A stretch of 64,000 bases of DNA, taken from positions 225,146-289,145 of the forward strand of contig CAUSEC010000002.1 of assembly GCA_963530515.1 (NCBI GenBank). Direction: 5' to 3'. Source of the DNA: CBFFRJ01 sp963530515 (GTDB taxonomy: Bacteria > Pseudomonadota > Gammaproteobacteria > Enterobacterales > Enterobacteriaceae). The position numbers and the translations under genes are program-made. The notes below the pieces were generated by a model. That model searched no databases, was not told the DNA's origin, and saw only the letters and a list, made by a program, of their open reading frames with translations. This document shows, piece after piece, positions 51,685-61,883 of the stretch; the stretch's first letter is position 1; every line of letters begins with the position of its first letter.

Positions 51685-52944
51685 ATGGGTGATTCAACGG
51701 TTTCATTATCGCGGCGACGTTTTCTGCAAGCCGGGGCGGCACTGGGCGGGGCAATGTTACTGCCAGGGGTGATGCAGGCTGCATGGGCCGCAGGTTCGGA
51801 TAAACCGGAGCTGACGACGGTGCGCGTCGGCTTTATTCCGCTAACCGACTGTGCGCCGCTGGTGATTGCGGCGCTAAAAGGCTTTGATAAAAAATACGGC
51901 ATTACGCTTGTGCCCACCAAAGAAGCCAGCTGGGCCGCCGTGCGCGACAAGCTGGTCTCCGGCGAACTGGACGCCGCCCATATTCTTTATGGCTTGCTGT
52001 ACGGGCTGGAGCTGGGGATTGCCGGTAAACCGCAGTCGATGGCCAACCTGATGACGCTCAATCAGAACGGGCAGGGGATCACACTCTCAACCGACCTTCT
52101 CGAGAAAGGGGTGACCAGCGTGGAGAGCCTGAAAACCCTGGTCGGGCAAAGTGAGCCTGGCACTTACACCTTCGCCCATACCTTCCCGACCGGCACCCAC
52201 GCCATGTGGCTCTATTACTGGCTGGCAAGCGGGGGCATCAACCCCTTCACCGACATCCGCACCGTGGTGGTGCCGCCGCCGCAGATGGTGATGAACATGC
52301 GCATCGGCAACATGGTCGGCTTTTGCGTCGGCGAGCCGTGGAATGCCCGCGCCATCAACGACCGCATCGGTTTTACGGCTGCCACCAGTCAGTCCATCTG
52401 GCCGGATCACCCAGAGAAGATCCTCGGCACCCGCAGCGCCTGGGTCGAACAAAACCCGCACACCGCCCGTGCGCTGGTGTGCGCGGTAATGGAAGCGGCG
52501 CGCTGGATTGACGCCTCCCCGGACAACCGCCGCGAAACCGCACGCATCCTCTCTCGTCGTGCCTGGCTTAACACCAAAGAGCAGTACCTCACCGGGCGCA
52601 TGCTGGGCGAGTACGACAACGGCGCGGGTCAGCACTGGCAGGACGCCCACGCCATTCGCTTCTTCAACGAGGGGCAGGTGAACTACCCGTGGCTTTCCGA
52701 CGGCATGTGGTTTTTAACCCAGTTCCGCCGCTGGGGGCTGCTCAAATCCGCGCCGGATTACACCGCCATTGCCAGTCGTATTAACCGCATCGACGTCTGG
52801 AAAGACGCGGCGACCGCTATCGGCGGCATCCCATTACCGAACAGCAGCCTGCGTACCAGCACGCTGATGGACGGCACACGCTGGACCGGTGAATCGCCGG
52901 AACAGTACGCAACAGGCTTTGCCATTCAACGAACAGGGGTCTGA
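51685..52944 (+). CDS. nasF: Nitrate/nitrite-binding periplasmic protein NasF
   Basis: A 419-residue substrate-binding protein of a nitrate ABC importer, NrtA/SsuA-like. The signal is a twin-arginine type (SRRRFLQAG, then a hydrophobic run ending in AWAA), so it is exported folded. The ATG at 51685 has GGGAG five bases upstream; a longer frame would place the leader terminator inside the gene, so it is rejected. First gene of nasFED-CB-A. Confidence 0.95.
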   Translation: MGDSTVSLSRRRFLQAGAALGGAMLLPGVMQAAWAAGSDKPELTTVRVGFIPLTDCAPLVIAALKGFDKKYGITLVPTKEASWAAVRDKLVSGELDAAHILYGLLYGLELGIAGKPQSMANLMTLNQNGQGITLSTDLLEKGVTSVESLKTLVGQSEPGTYTFAHTFPTGTHAMWLYYWLASGGINPFTDIRTVVVPPPQMVMNMRIGNMVGFCVGEPWNARAINDRIGFTAATSQSIWPDHPEKILGTRSAWVEQNPHTARALVCAVMEAARWIDASPDNRRETARILSRRAWLNTKEQYLTGRMLGEYDNGAGQHWQDAHAIRFFNEGQVNYPWLSDGMWFLTQFRRWGLLKSAPDYTAIASRINRIDVWKDAATAIGGIPLPNSSLRTSTLMDGTRWTGESPEQYATGFAIQRTGV

Positions 52945-52945
52945 G

Positions 52946-53827
52946 ATGAAACACGCACACAAACTACAGCAGGTTGAAACGCCAACCGCAACCGCCGAGG
53001 TGTTCGTGATGCCTCCCGTACAGGTTCGTCGCACCGCGCCCGCCTGGTCGAGAAAGGCACGCGCTGTCGCAGAGCGCCTGTTACCCGGCCTGCTCGGGTT
53101 AGGGTTGCTGCTGGTGGCCTGGCAATTTGCGGCCATTAACAGCAAAGGCTTCCCGACGCCGCTCAGCACCCTGGATTCGGCCATGACCTTGTTTGCTGAC
53201 CCCTTTTACCGTGATGGGCCGAACGATATGGGCATTGGCTGGAACGTACTGGCCTCCCTGCAACGTGTGGGCATCGGTTTTGGTCTGGCGGCACTGGTCG
53301 GCATTCCGCTGGGCTTTTTAATTGGCCGCTTTGTCTTTTTTGCCCGCATGTTTAACCCGCTCATTGCACTGCTGCGCCCGGTTAGCCCGCTTGCCTGGCT
53401 GCCGATTGGCCTGCTGTTGTTCCAGAAAGCAGAACCGGCCTCCAGCTGGACCATTTTCATCTGCTCCATCTGGCCAATGGTGATTAACACCGCCGAAGGG
53501 GTCCGACGCATCCCGGAGGATTACCTCAACGTGGCCCGCGTGCTGCAACTCTCCGAATGGACGGTGATGCGCCGCATCCTCTTTCCGGCGGTTTTGCCTG
53601 CGGTACTGACCGGTGTACGCCTGTCGATTGGCATTGCCTGGCTGGTGATCGTCGCCGCCGAAATGCTGACCGGGGGCTTAGGCATCGGTTTTTGGATCTG
53701 GAACGAATGGAACAACCTCAACGTAGAAAACATTCTGATTGCGATCGTCATTATCGGCGTTGTCGGCCTGCTGCTCGAGCAGGGGCTGATGCTGGTAGCG
53801 CGCCGCTTTAGCTGGCAGGAGAAATAG
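52946..53827 (+). CDS. nasE: Nitrate ABC transporter permease NasE
   Basis: A 293-residue permease of the NrtB/SsuC type with about six membrane helices and the ATPase-contact EAA loop (VARVLQLSEWTVMRRILFPA). It starts one base after the nasF stop. It forms the membrane channel for nitrate or nitrite with NasD. Confidence 0.95.
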   Translation: MKHAHKLQQVETPTATAEVFVMPPVQVRRTAPAWSRKARAVAERLLPGLLGLGLLLVAWQFAAINSKGFPTPLSTLDSAMTLFADPFYRDGPNDMGIGWNVLASLQRVGIGFGLAALVGIPLGFLIGRFVFFARMFNPLIALLRPVSPLAWLPIGLLLFQKAEPASSWTIFICSIWPMVINTAEGVRRIPEDYLNVARVLQLSEWTVMRRILFPAVLPAVLTGVRLSIGIAWLVIVAAEMLTGGLGIGFWIWNEWNNLNVENILIAIVIIGVVGLLLEQGLMLVARRFSWQEK

Positions 53828-53829
53828 TC

Positions 53830-54624
53830 ATGAACGCAAAACCCTTGATTCAGGTGCAGGCCGTCAGCCAGCGTTTTTCCACCGCCGGTGGCGACTTTGT
53901 GGCGCTGCAAAACGTCTCTTTTGATATCCATGAAGGGGAAACCGTGAGCCTGATTGGCCACTCCGGCTGCGGCAAATCTACCTTACTGAATTTAATTGCC
54001 GGGATAACGCTGCCCACCGAAGGCGGGTTGCTGTGTGATAACCGGGAAATCGCCGGGCCAGCACCCGAGCGCGCGGTGGTGTTCCAGAACCACTCCCTGC
54101 TGCCGTGGCTGACCTGTTTTGACAACGTCGCGCTGGCGGTTAATCAGGTGTTTCGCCGCACTATGAGCAAAGCCGAACGCCGGGAATGGATTGAGCACAA
54201 TCTGGAGCGCGTACAGATGGGCCATGCGCTGCATAAACGGCCTGGCGAAATCTCCGGCGGCATGAAGCAGCGTGTGGGCATTGCCCGTGCGCTGGCGATG
54301 AAACCCAAGGTGCTGCTGATGGATGAGCCTTTTGGTGCACTGGACGCGCTCACCCGCGCCCATTTGCAGGACACGGTGATGCAGATTCAGCAGTCGCTCA
54401 ACACCACCATCGTGCTCATCACCCACGACGTCGACGAAGCGGTGCTGCTCTCCGACCGGGTGCTGATGATGACCAACGGCCCGGCGGCGACGGTGGGGGA
54501 AGTGCTTGACGTTAATCTTCCGCGGCCGCGTAACCGGGTGCAACTGGCGGACGACAGCCGCTATCACGCGCTGCGCCAGCAGATCCTGCAGTTCCTCTAT
54601 GAAAAACAGCCTAAAGCGGCCTAA
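53830..54624 (+). CDS. nasD: Nitrate ABC transporter ATPase NasD
   Basis: A 264-residue ATPase with Walker A GHSGCGKST (about residue 43), signature ISGGMKQR, Walker B VLLMDEPF and switch His in LITHDVDEAV. It powers uptake through NasE. It starts two bases after nasE and ends 9 bases before the nitrite reductase gene, with an AGGAGG site in between. Confidence 0.96.
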   Translation: MNAKPLIQVQAVSQRFSTAGGDFVALQNVSFDIHEGETVSLIGHSGCGKSTLLNLIAGITLPTEGGLLCDNREIAGPAPERAVVFQNHSLLPWLTCFDNVALAVNQVFRRTMSKAERREWIEHNLERVQMGHALHKRPGEISGGMKQRVGIARALAMKPKVLLMDEPFGALDALTRAHLQDTVMQIQQSLNTTIVLITHDVDEAVLLSDRVLMMTNGPAATVGEVLDVNLPRPRNRVQLADDSRYHALRQQILQFLYEKQPKAA

Positions 54625-54633
54625 GGAGGCGTG

Positions 54634-57600
54634 ATGACGACGCGATTGGTCATTATCGGTAACGGCATGGCGGCCACACGCCTTGTCGAGACGCTCACAG
54701 CGTCTGGCAATGGCCGCTTCGCCATCACGATTATCGGCGACGAGCCGACGCACGCCTATAACCGCATTCAGCTTTCGCCGGTACTGAGCGGCGAGAAAGC
54801 CTTTGCTGACACCCTGCTGCACGATGCGCAGTGGTACGCCGAGCGGAACATTACCGTGTTGCGCGCAGAACGGGTCTGCGACGTGGATCTCACTGCTCGC
54901 CAGCTCAGAACCAACGCCCGTCTGCTGGACTGGGACGAACTGGTGTTTGCCACCGGCTCCGTGCCCTTTATGCCCCCGGTGCCGGGGCACGATTTACCCC
55001 ACGTGAAGGCTTTCCGCACGCAGGATGACGTTAACGCCATCCTGGCGGGCAGCGGCCCGGCGGTGGTACTGGGCGGCGGTGTTTTGGGCGTTGAAGCGGC
55101 GGCCGCGCTGGCGCGAAGAGGTGACAATGTCACGTTGGTGAATCGTTCTGCGTGGTTGATGGAGCAGCAACTGGACGCGCAGGCAGGCGCACTGCTGGCG
55201 GAACAACTGTACTCGCGCGGCATTACCTGTGCGCTGTCAGCGGGCATTCGCGCGATAGGCGAAAGCCACGTCACACTCACCAGCGGAGAGGTTATCCCTG
55301 CAAGCCGTGTAGTGATAGCAACCGGGGTACGCCCGGCGATTGCCCTGGCCGAAGCCTGCGGCATTCCCTGCTCGCGCGGCATCGTCGTGGACGGGCAGAT
55401 GCGCACGGCGGTGGGCGGCGTCAGCGCCATCGGCGAGTGCTGCGAAATCGACGGGCAAACCTGGGGACTGGTCGCGCCTTGTTTACAGCAGGCACAGGTG
55501 CTGGCGGCGCGCCTGTTGGGTGAGGCACAAGTGGATTTTTACTGGCAGGACAGCGGGACGCGCCTCAAGGTCACCGGCATCCATCTTTTCAGCGCAGGCC
55601 GGGTGCAGGCCACGTCTGATGATGACATCTGGAGCACCTTCGACCCGCTCAGCGGCCATTACCGCCGCTTACTGATCCGTCACGGACAACTTCAGGGCGT
55701 GCTGCTGATGGGCGATTGCACCAGCGCCGCGGCACTGACCGAACGACTCAATACGCCAGAACTGCCGCAGGCAGACTGGCTATTCGACAACTTTACAGCG
55801 CAGCCAGAGGCTGCAGGAATTCCAATGATGACAAAACCTACGCTGGTTGTGGTCGGGCATGGCATGGTCGGCCACCATTTTCTTGAGCAATGTGTCAGTC
55901 GTAATCTTCACCGTGAGTACCAGATTGTGGTGTTTGGCGAGGAGCAGTATGCCGCCTACGACCGCGTGCACTTGTCTGAATACTTCGGTGGGCGCAGTGC
56001 GGACTCGCTTTCGATGGTGCAAGGGGATTTCTTCGCTGAGCACGGCATCGAGCTGCATCTCTCACGTCAGGTGGTGGAAATTGACCGGGATCTGAACGTG
56101 GTGCGGGATGCCAAAGGACACGAAACCCACTGGGACAAACTGGTGCTGGCGACAGGATCTTACCCGTTTGTACCGCCCGTGCCGGGGCATGACAGTGAGG
56201 GCTGCTTTGTTTACCGCACCCTTGATGACCTTGATGAGATTGCCCTTCGTGCCAAAAACGCCACCCGTGGCGTGGTCATCGGCGGCGGTTTGCTCGGGCT
56301 GGAAGCGGCAAACGCCCTGAAACAGCTGGGGCTGGAAACCCACGTCGTGGAATTTGCGCCCGCGCTGATGGCCGTTCAACTGGATGAACAGGGCGGCAAA
56401 ATGCTGCGCCAGAAGGTAACGGAACTGGGTGTGCAGGTGCATACCAGCAAATCGACGCGTGACATTGTCACGTCATCCGATGGCTTGACCCTGAATTTTG
56501 CTGACGGTGAAAGCCTGACCACGGACATGGTGGTGTTCTCCGCCGGCATTCGCCCGCAGGACGGGTTAGCGCGTAGCAGCGGTTTGCAGCTGGGTGAACG
56601 TGGCGGCATCCAGATTGACGGGCATTGTCGCACCTCCGATAACAACATCTTCGCCATTGGCGAGTGCGCGGTGTGGGACGGCAAAGTCTATGGTCTTGTG
56701 GCACCAGGCTACCAGATGGCACGCGTGGTAGCAGGCTGTCTTGCCGGTGAAGAGGCTGAATTCAGCGGCGCGGACATGAGCACCAAACTGAAGCTGCTGG
56801 GGGTGGACGTGGCGTCGTTTGGTGATGCCCACGGGCGTACGCCGGGCAGCCTTAGCTATCAGTGGACTGACGGCCCCGCGCAAATCTACAAAAAAATCGT
56901 GGTCAGCGAAGACGGCAAACGGTTGCTCGGCGGCGTGCTGGTGGGCGATGCCAGCGAATACGCCACTCTGCTGCAAATGATGCTCAACGACATGGCGCTG
57001 CCCGCCCAGCCGGAGAGCCTGATTTTGCCTTCGCTTACAGGCAGTGCGCCAAAAGCACTGGGCGTTGCGGCGCTACCGGAAAGCGCGCAGTTATGCTCCT
57101 GCCATAGCGTCACCAAAGGGGATATTTGTGCGGCGGTGACATCGGGTGCCACCAACATGGGGGCCATCAAAAGCTGCACCAAAGCGGCGACCGGCTGCGG
57201 TGGCTGTAGCGCACTGGTTAAACAGGTGATGGAGTACCAGCTGGCGCAGCAGGGTGTCGAGGTCAAAAAAGACATCTGCGAGCACTTCCCGTATTCACGC
57301 CAGGAGCTTCACCATCTGGTGCGTGTGAACCACATTCGTACCTTCGCCCAGTTGCTCAGCCGTTACGGTAAAGGTCACGGGTGTGAAGTCTGCAAACCGC
57401 TGGTGGGGTCCATTCTCGCGTCTTGCTGGAATGAATACCTGCTCAAACCGGCCCATCTGCCGCTACAGGACACCAACGACCGCTATTTCGCCAACATCCA
57501 GAAAGACGGGACTTACTCCATCGTGCCGCGGATGCCCGCCGGAGAAGTCACCCCGGACGGACTGATCGCCATTGGGCAGATAGCCAAACGCTACCAGCTC

Positions 57601-58701
57601 TACAGCAAGGTGACCGGCGGGCAGCGTATTGATCTGTTTGGTGCCCGCCTTGAAGAGCTACCCGCTATCTGGTCTGAACTGGTGGCGGCCGGGTTTGAGA
57701 CCGGGCACGCCTATGGCAAGTCGCTCAGGACGGTGAAATCCTGCGTCGGCTCGACCTGGTGTCGCTATGGGGTGCAGGACTCCACCGGACTGGCGGTGAC
57801 TCTTGAGCATCGCTACAAAGGGCTGCGCGCGCCGCACAAGATCAAGATGGCGGTCTCCGGCTGCACGCGGGAGTGTGCCGAAGCCCAGGGCAAAGACGTG
57901 GGGGTGATTGCCACCGACAAAGGCTGGAACCTCTATGTATGCGGCAACGGGGGCATGAAACCGCGGCATGCTGATTTGTTTGCCAGCGATCTTGATGAAG
58001 AGACGCTCATTCGCACCGTCGACCGCTTTTTGATGTTCTACATTCGCACCGCCGACCGCCTGCAACGCACCAGTACCTGGCTCGATAATCTCGAAGGCGG
58101 AATCGACTATCTGCGTGAAGTTATCCTTAACGACAGCCTTGAGATTGGCCGCGAGCTGGAAGAGGAGATGGCGCGGGTGGTGGACAGCTACCAGTGCGAA
58201 TGGCAGACCACCCTCAACAGCCCTGACCGCATGGCACTTTTCCGCTCGTATGTGAACAGCGATACACCTGACGAAGCTGTTCACCGGGAAACCGTGCGCG
58301 AACAGCCGCAGCTTGCGGGCAACGTCGAGTGGCAGGAAGGGGCCGTGTCGCCCCGTCCGTGGCAGGCCATTTGTCGGCTTGAGGAGATCCCGGAGCAGGC
58401 GGGGATTGGCGCGCGTCTCGGCGAGCGGCAAATTGCGCTGTTCCGCTTTGGCGATGCTGTCTACGCGCTGGATAACCGCGAGCCGGGGAGCCAGGCCTGG
58501 GTGCTGTCCCGTGGTCTGCTGGGTGACAGCAACGGTGAGCCGATGGTTATTTCACCGCTTTACAAACAGCGTATCCGCCTGCGGGACGGTTGCAGCATGG
58601 ACAACGGCGAACCGGCGGTGCGCGCCTGGCCGGTGAAAGTGGAGGGCGGCAGCGTATGGGTGGGCAATCAGGCATTACTGATGCGAGCGCAGGCGTCATG
58701 A
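54634..58701 (+). CDS. nasB: Fused NasC-like reductase and NasB nitrite reductase
   Basis: A 1355-residue product of one open frame. Residues 1-397 are a FAD/NAD(P)H pyridine-nucleotide reductase (GNGMAATRL at the start, VVLGGGVLGVEAA near 145) like Klebsiella NasC, the electron-transfer subunit of nitrate reductase. Residue 398 onward starts again with MMTKPTLVVVGHGMVG and forms a complete NirB-type nitrite reductase of about 957 residues: second FAD/NAD domain, BFD [2Fe-2S] cluster (LCSCHSVTKG, GCGGC), a 4Fe-4S/sirohaem region (SCVGSTWC, GCTRECAEAQ) and a C-terminal NirD-like domain without Rieske ligands. AGGAA lies 6-9 bases before the inner ATGs (55825, 55828), so a separate NasB could also be made. 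AGGAGG precedes the first ATG. In Klebsiella, nasC and nasB are described as separate genes. Confidence 0.9.
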   Translation: MTTRLVIIGNGMAATRLVETLTASGNGRFAITIIGDEPTHAYNRIQLSPVLSGEKAFADTLLHDAQWYAERNITVLRAERVCDVDLTARQLRTNARLLDWDELVFATGSVPFMPPVPGHDLPHVKAFRTQDDVNAILAGSGPAVVLGGGVLGVEAAAALARRGDNVTLVNRSAWLMEQQLDAQAGALLAEQLYSRGITCALSAGIRAIGESHVTLTSGEVIPASRVVIATGVRPAIALAEACGIPCSRGIVVDGQMRTAVGGVSAIGECCEIDGQTWGLVAPCLQQAQVLAARLLGEAQVDFYWQDSGTRLKVTGIHLFSAGRVQATSDDDIWSTFDPLSGHYRRLLIRHGQLQGVLLMGDCTSAAALTERLNTPELPQADWLFDNFTAQPEAAGIPMMTKPTLVVVGHGMVGHHFLEQCVSRNLHREYQIVVFGEEQYAAYDRVHLSEYFGGRSADSLSMVQGDFFAEHGIELHLSRQVVEIDRDLNVVRDAKGHETHWDKLVLATGSYPFVPPVPGHDSEGCFVYRTLDDLDEIALRAKNATRGVVIGGGLLGLEAANALKQLGLETHVVEFAPALMAVQLDEQGGKMLRQKVTELGVQVHTSKSTRDIVTSSDGLTLNFADGESLTTDMVVFSAGIRPQDGLARSSGLQLGERGGIQIDGHCRTSDNNIFAIGECAVWDGKVYGLVAPGYQMARVVAGCLAGEEAEFSGADMSTKLKLLGVDVASFGDAHGRTPGSLSYQWTDGPAQIYKKIVVSEDGKRLLGGVLVGDASEYATLLQMMLNDMALPAQPESLILPSLTGSAPKALGVAALPESAQLCSCHSVTKGDICAAVTSGATNMGAIKSCTKAATGCGGCSALVKQVMEYQLAQQGVEVKKDICEHFPYSRQELHHLVRVNHIRTFAQLLSRYGKGHGCEVCKPLVGSILASCWNEYLLKPAHLPLQDTNDRYFANIQKDGTYSIVPRMPAGEVTPDGLIAIGQIAKRYQLYSKVTGGQRIDLFGARLEELPAIWSELVAAGFETGHAYGKSLRTVKSCVGSTWCRYGVQDSTGLAVTLEHRYKGLRAPHKIKMAVSGCTRECAEAQGKDVGVIATDKGWNLYVCGNGGMKPRHADLFASDLDEETLIRTVDRFLMFYIRTADRLQRTSTWLDNLEGGIDYLREVILNDSLEIGRELEEEMARVVDSYQCEWQTTLNSPDRMALFRSYVNSDTPDEAVHRETVREQPQLAGNVEWQEGAVSPRPWQAICRLEEIPEQAGIGARLGERQIALFRFGDAVYALDNREPGSQAWVLSRGLLGDSNGEPMVISPLYKQRIRLRDGCSMDNGEPAVRAWPVKVEGGSVWVGNQALLMRAQAS

Positions 58702-61295
58702 GCGTGACCCGGACGACCTGCCCTTACTGCGGTGTGGGCTGCGGTGTACTGGCTGAGCCAGGCGAAACGGGCGTGAGCATAAAAGGCGATGCGCGGCACC
58801 CGGCCAACTTTGGGCGGCTGTGCGTCAAAGGCTCGGCGCTGGGGGAGACCACCGGCATTGGCGACAGGCTGCTGTACCCGGAACTTGATAACCGACGCGT
58901 GGGCTGGGATGAGGCGCTGGCGGCGGCGGGAGCACGGCTGAAGGCAATTATTGCGCAGCACGGTCCGCAGGCGGTGGCGTTTTACGCCTCAGGTCAGTTG
59001 CTCACCGAAGACTACTACGCCGCCAATAAACTGATGAAAGGGTTTATCGGGGCCGCCAACATCGACACCAACTCCCGGCTGTGCATGTCCTCCGCCGTCA
59101 CGGGTTACAAGCGGGCGTTCGGCGAGGACGTGGTGCCGTGCAGCTATGAGGATGTGGAAAACACGGATCTGCTGATTCTGGTCGGCTCCAACGCGGCCTG
59201 GACCCATCCGGTGCTCTATCAGCGCATTGTGCAGGCAAAGCGGGACAACCCGGCGATGAACGTGGTGGTGATTGACCCACGCGTCACTGCCACCTGCGAC
59301 ATCGCCGACCTGCACCTTCCGCTGGCACCGGGCAGCGACGCAGGGCTGTTTGTTGGCTTGCTCAATGCGATTGCGACGGGCGGCAACCTGAACGCCGATT
59401 TTGATGATGCGGGGGAGGCGCTGGCAGCTGCCGCAGAATGGACAACGGCAAGAGTGGCCGCCTTTTGCGGCTTGCCGCCAGAGACTGTCAGCACCTTTTT
59501 TGACCTGTTCCTGCGCGCGCCGCGCGCCATCACGCTCTACACGATGGGCATTAATCAGTCCGCAAGCGGTAGCGACAAATGCAACGCCATCATCAATGTG
59601 CATCTGGCAAGCGGCACATTTGCCCGCGCGGGATGCGGGCCGTTTTCGCTGACCGGGCAGCCAAATGCGATGGGCGGGCGTGAGGTGGGTGGGCTGGCGA
59701 ATCAGCTGGCGGCACACATGAACTTTGAGCCGGACGACCTGACACGTGTAGCGCGTTTCTGGGGCACTGAACGGCTGGCACAAACGCCGGGCCTGATGGC
59801 GGTGGATCTGTTTGCGGCTATCGGTCGCGGTGAGGTGAAAGCCGTGTGGGTGATGGGCACCAATCCGGCCGTATCTTTGCCGGACAGCCACGCGGTGTGT
59901 ACGGCGCTGGCAGCATGCCCATTGGTTATCGTCTCAGAAGTGGCGGCAGACACCGACACCAGCCGCTACGCCCATATCCGTTTTCCGGCGCTGGCGTGGG
60001 GGGAGAAAAACGGCACCGTCACCAACTCCGAACGGCGAATTTCGCGCCAGCGGGCGTTCCTGCCACCGCCGGGTGAGGCGAAAGCTGACTGGTGGATTAT
60101 CGCCCGCGTGGCAGCCGAGCTGGGGCACGGGCAGGCCTTTGGCTGGCAGCACGCGCACGAGGTGTTCTCTGAGCATGCAGCCCTCTCGGGCTATGAAAAT
60201 AACGGCGCCCGCGCGTTTGATATCAGCGCGCTGGCCACGCTCAGACGTGAGGCCTGGGATGCGCTTGAACCGGTGCAATGGCCCATCAGATCCCTTGCAT
60301 TACACACCGGCTGGCGGTCATCGGGCAGGTTACGCATGGTGCCGGTGCTGCCCGCTGCCACTCAGGCGCAGGTGAGCGGGCTCTACCCGCTGTTGCTCAA
60401 CACCGGGCGCATTCGCGACCAGTGGCACACCATGACCCGCACCGGCAATGTGGAAAAACTGATGCAGCATATTCCTGAGCCGTTCGTTGAAATCTCCCCC
60501 GATGATGCACAGCGCTTCTCGATTAGAGAAGGTGGGCTGGTGCGCATCAGTTCCCCACGTGGGGTGATGGTGGCGAGGGCGAAGGTACACAGCGGACAGC
60601 GGCCCGGCGTGCTGTTCACGCCCATGCACTGGAACCACTGTTTCGCCCGCCAGGGGAAGGTGAACACGCTGGTGGACAGCCTCTGCTGCCCGCACTCCGG
60701 GCAGCCTGAAAGCAAGCAAACGGCGGTGCGCATCGCCCGCTGGCAACCAGCGTGGCAAGGGGAACTGTACAGCCGCGAGGCGTTGCCGCCGTCCGCCGCG
60801 TTTCACTGGACGCGAAAAGCCGCGGGGGCGTTAACCCATCTGACCCTCGCGGGAGAGCGTGATATTGCGCCCTGGCTCATCGAACAGTGCCGGGTACGCG
60901 GCTGGCAGATGCAGCAGTTGCGCGCAGGCACGGTGTTCACGCTGCTGGCCTGGCAGGACGACAGGCTCATGCTCGGGTTCTGGGGCAGTGCGAATCTGCC
61001 TGATGTGTCACATCAGACCATCACCACCGCTTTTGCCATGCCGCCGCAGACGCCGACGATGCGCCATGCTTTGCTGGCGGGCAAGGCGGCCGCTGATGCA
61101 CCCGAACCGGGGCGTACCATTTGTAGCTGTTTTAGCGTGGGAGAGAAGGCGATTCGCGCGGCGATTGCCGGAGGCTGTGACAGTACCGCTGCGCTTGGCA
61201 ACAAGCTGCGCTGCGGTACCAACTGCGGTTCATGTCTACCGGAGTTAAAAGCGCTATTGAGTTCAGTTGGGGAAAGGGAAAACAGTATTGGTTAG
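58698..61295 (+). CDS. nasA: Assimilatory nitrate reductase NasA
   Basis: An 865-residue molybdopterin oxidoreductase that reduces nitrate to nitrite in the cytoplasm. An N-terminal 4Fe-4S site (CPYCGVGCGV, GRLCVKGSALG) is followed by the bis-MGD domains (NSRLCMSSAV, GTNPAVSLPD) and a C-terminal BFD-type [2Fe-2S] site (ICSCFSVGE, CGTNCGSC). The ATG overlaps the stop of the preceding gene (ATGA at 58698). It ends the operon; electrons come from the NasC-like domain encoded upstream. Confidence 0.96.
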   Translation: MSVTRTTCPYCGVGCGVLAEPGETGVSIKGDARHPANFGRLCVKGSALGETTGIGDRLLYPELDNRRVGWDEALAAAGARLKAIIAQHGPQAVAFYASGQLLTEDYYAANKLMKGFIGAANIDTNSRLCMSSAVTGYKRAFGEDVVPCSYEDVENTDLLILVGSNAAWTHPVLYQRIVQAKRDNPAMNVVVIDPRVTATCDIADLHLPLAPGSDAGLFVGLLNAIATGGNLNADFDDAGEALAAAAEWTTARVAAFCGLPPETVSTFFDLFLRAPRAITLYTMGINQSASGSDKCNAIINVHLASGTFARAGCGPFSLTGQPNAMGGREVGGLANQLAAHMNFEPDDLTRVARFWGTERLAQTPGLMAVDLFAAIGRGEVKAVWVMGTNPAVSLPDSHAVCTALAACPLVIVSEVAADTDTSRYAHIRFPALAWGEKNGTVTNSERRISRQRAFLPPPGEAKADWWIIARVAAELGHGQAFGWQHAHEVFSEHAALSGYENNGARAFDISALATLRREAWDALEPVQWPIRSLALHTGWRSSGRLRMVPVLPAATQAQVSGLYPLLLNTGRIRDQWHTMTRTGNVEKLMQHIPEPFVEISPDDAQRFSIREGGLVRISSPRGVMVARAKVHSGQRPGVLFTPMHWNHCFARQGKVNTLVDSLCCPHSGQPESKQTAVRIARWQPAWQGELYSREALPPSAAFHWTRKAAGALTHLTLAGERDIAPWLIEQCRVRGWQMQQLRAGTVFTLLAWQDDRLMLGFWGSANLPDVSHQTITTAFAMPPQTPTMRHALLAGKAAADAPEPGRTICSCFSVGEKAIRAAIAGGCDSTAALGNKLRCGTNCGSCLPELKALLSSVGERENSIG

Positions 61296-61402
61296 ATTCT
61301 GGCGTCTGAAGATGTGGGTGAAATGCCCTGCTTTTAAATCCTTTACTTTTTTGTGTGTTTAGCTCGATAATTCGCCACCATTCAATACAGAGGACGTAAA
61401 AA

Positions 61403-61882
61403 TTGGCTAATAATATCTATCTGACGCTGACCGGAAAAATACAGGGACTTGTATCGGCGGGGTGCTCAACTGCTGACTCCATCGGCAATGCTTACCAGAG
61501 CGGACATAAAGATCAAATTTTGATTCAGGAAGTAAATCATTCCATTACGCGTGAACAGCACGTTTCTCACCATCCAATAACGTTTAAAAAACCCATCGAT
61601 AAGTCAACGCCATTACTCCTTTCAGCCATTTCAAATAATGAGGAATTTGATGCCGTTTTTGAATATAACCGGACAGATTTGTCTGGTGCTCAGGTGGTGT
61701 TTTTTCGGGTTAAAATAATTAAAGCTACGATTTCCGATATTACCACCTCGTTCCCTAATGCCTTAACGCACAACGACGCTCAACCTTTTGAAACGGTCTC
61801 TTTAAAATACCAAAGCATAACCTGTGAGCATGTTCTGGCGGGTACCAGTGGGTATAGCATTTGGGAAGAAAGGGTTTTCTGA
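61403..61882 (+). CDS. Hcp-family type VI secretion protein
   Basis: A 159-residue Hcp-family protein: NNIYLTLTGKIQGLVSAGCS, then GHKDQILIQEVNHSITRE and a FETVSLKYQSI...YSIWEERVF end, the hallmark of T6SS tube proteins. The start is a TTG at 61403 with GAGGA eight bases upstream. No other T6SS structural genes are present, so it is an orphan hcp that carries downstream cargo. The region is much richer in A+T than the nas operon before it, a sign of transfer. Confidence 0.92.
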   Translation: MANNIYLTLTGKIQGLVSAGCSTADSIGNAYQSGHKDQILIQEVNHSITREQHVSHHPITFKKPIDKSTPLLLSAISNNEEFDAVFEYNRTDLSGAQVVFFRVKIIKATISDITTSFPNALTHNDAQPFETVSLKYQSITCEHVLAGTSGYSIWEERVF

Positions 61883-61883
61883 T

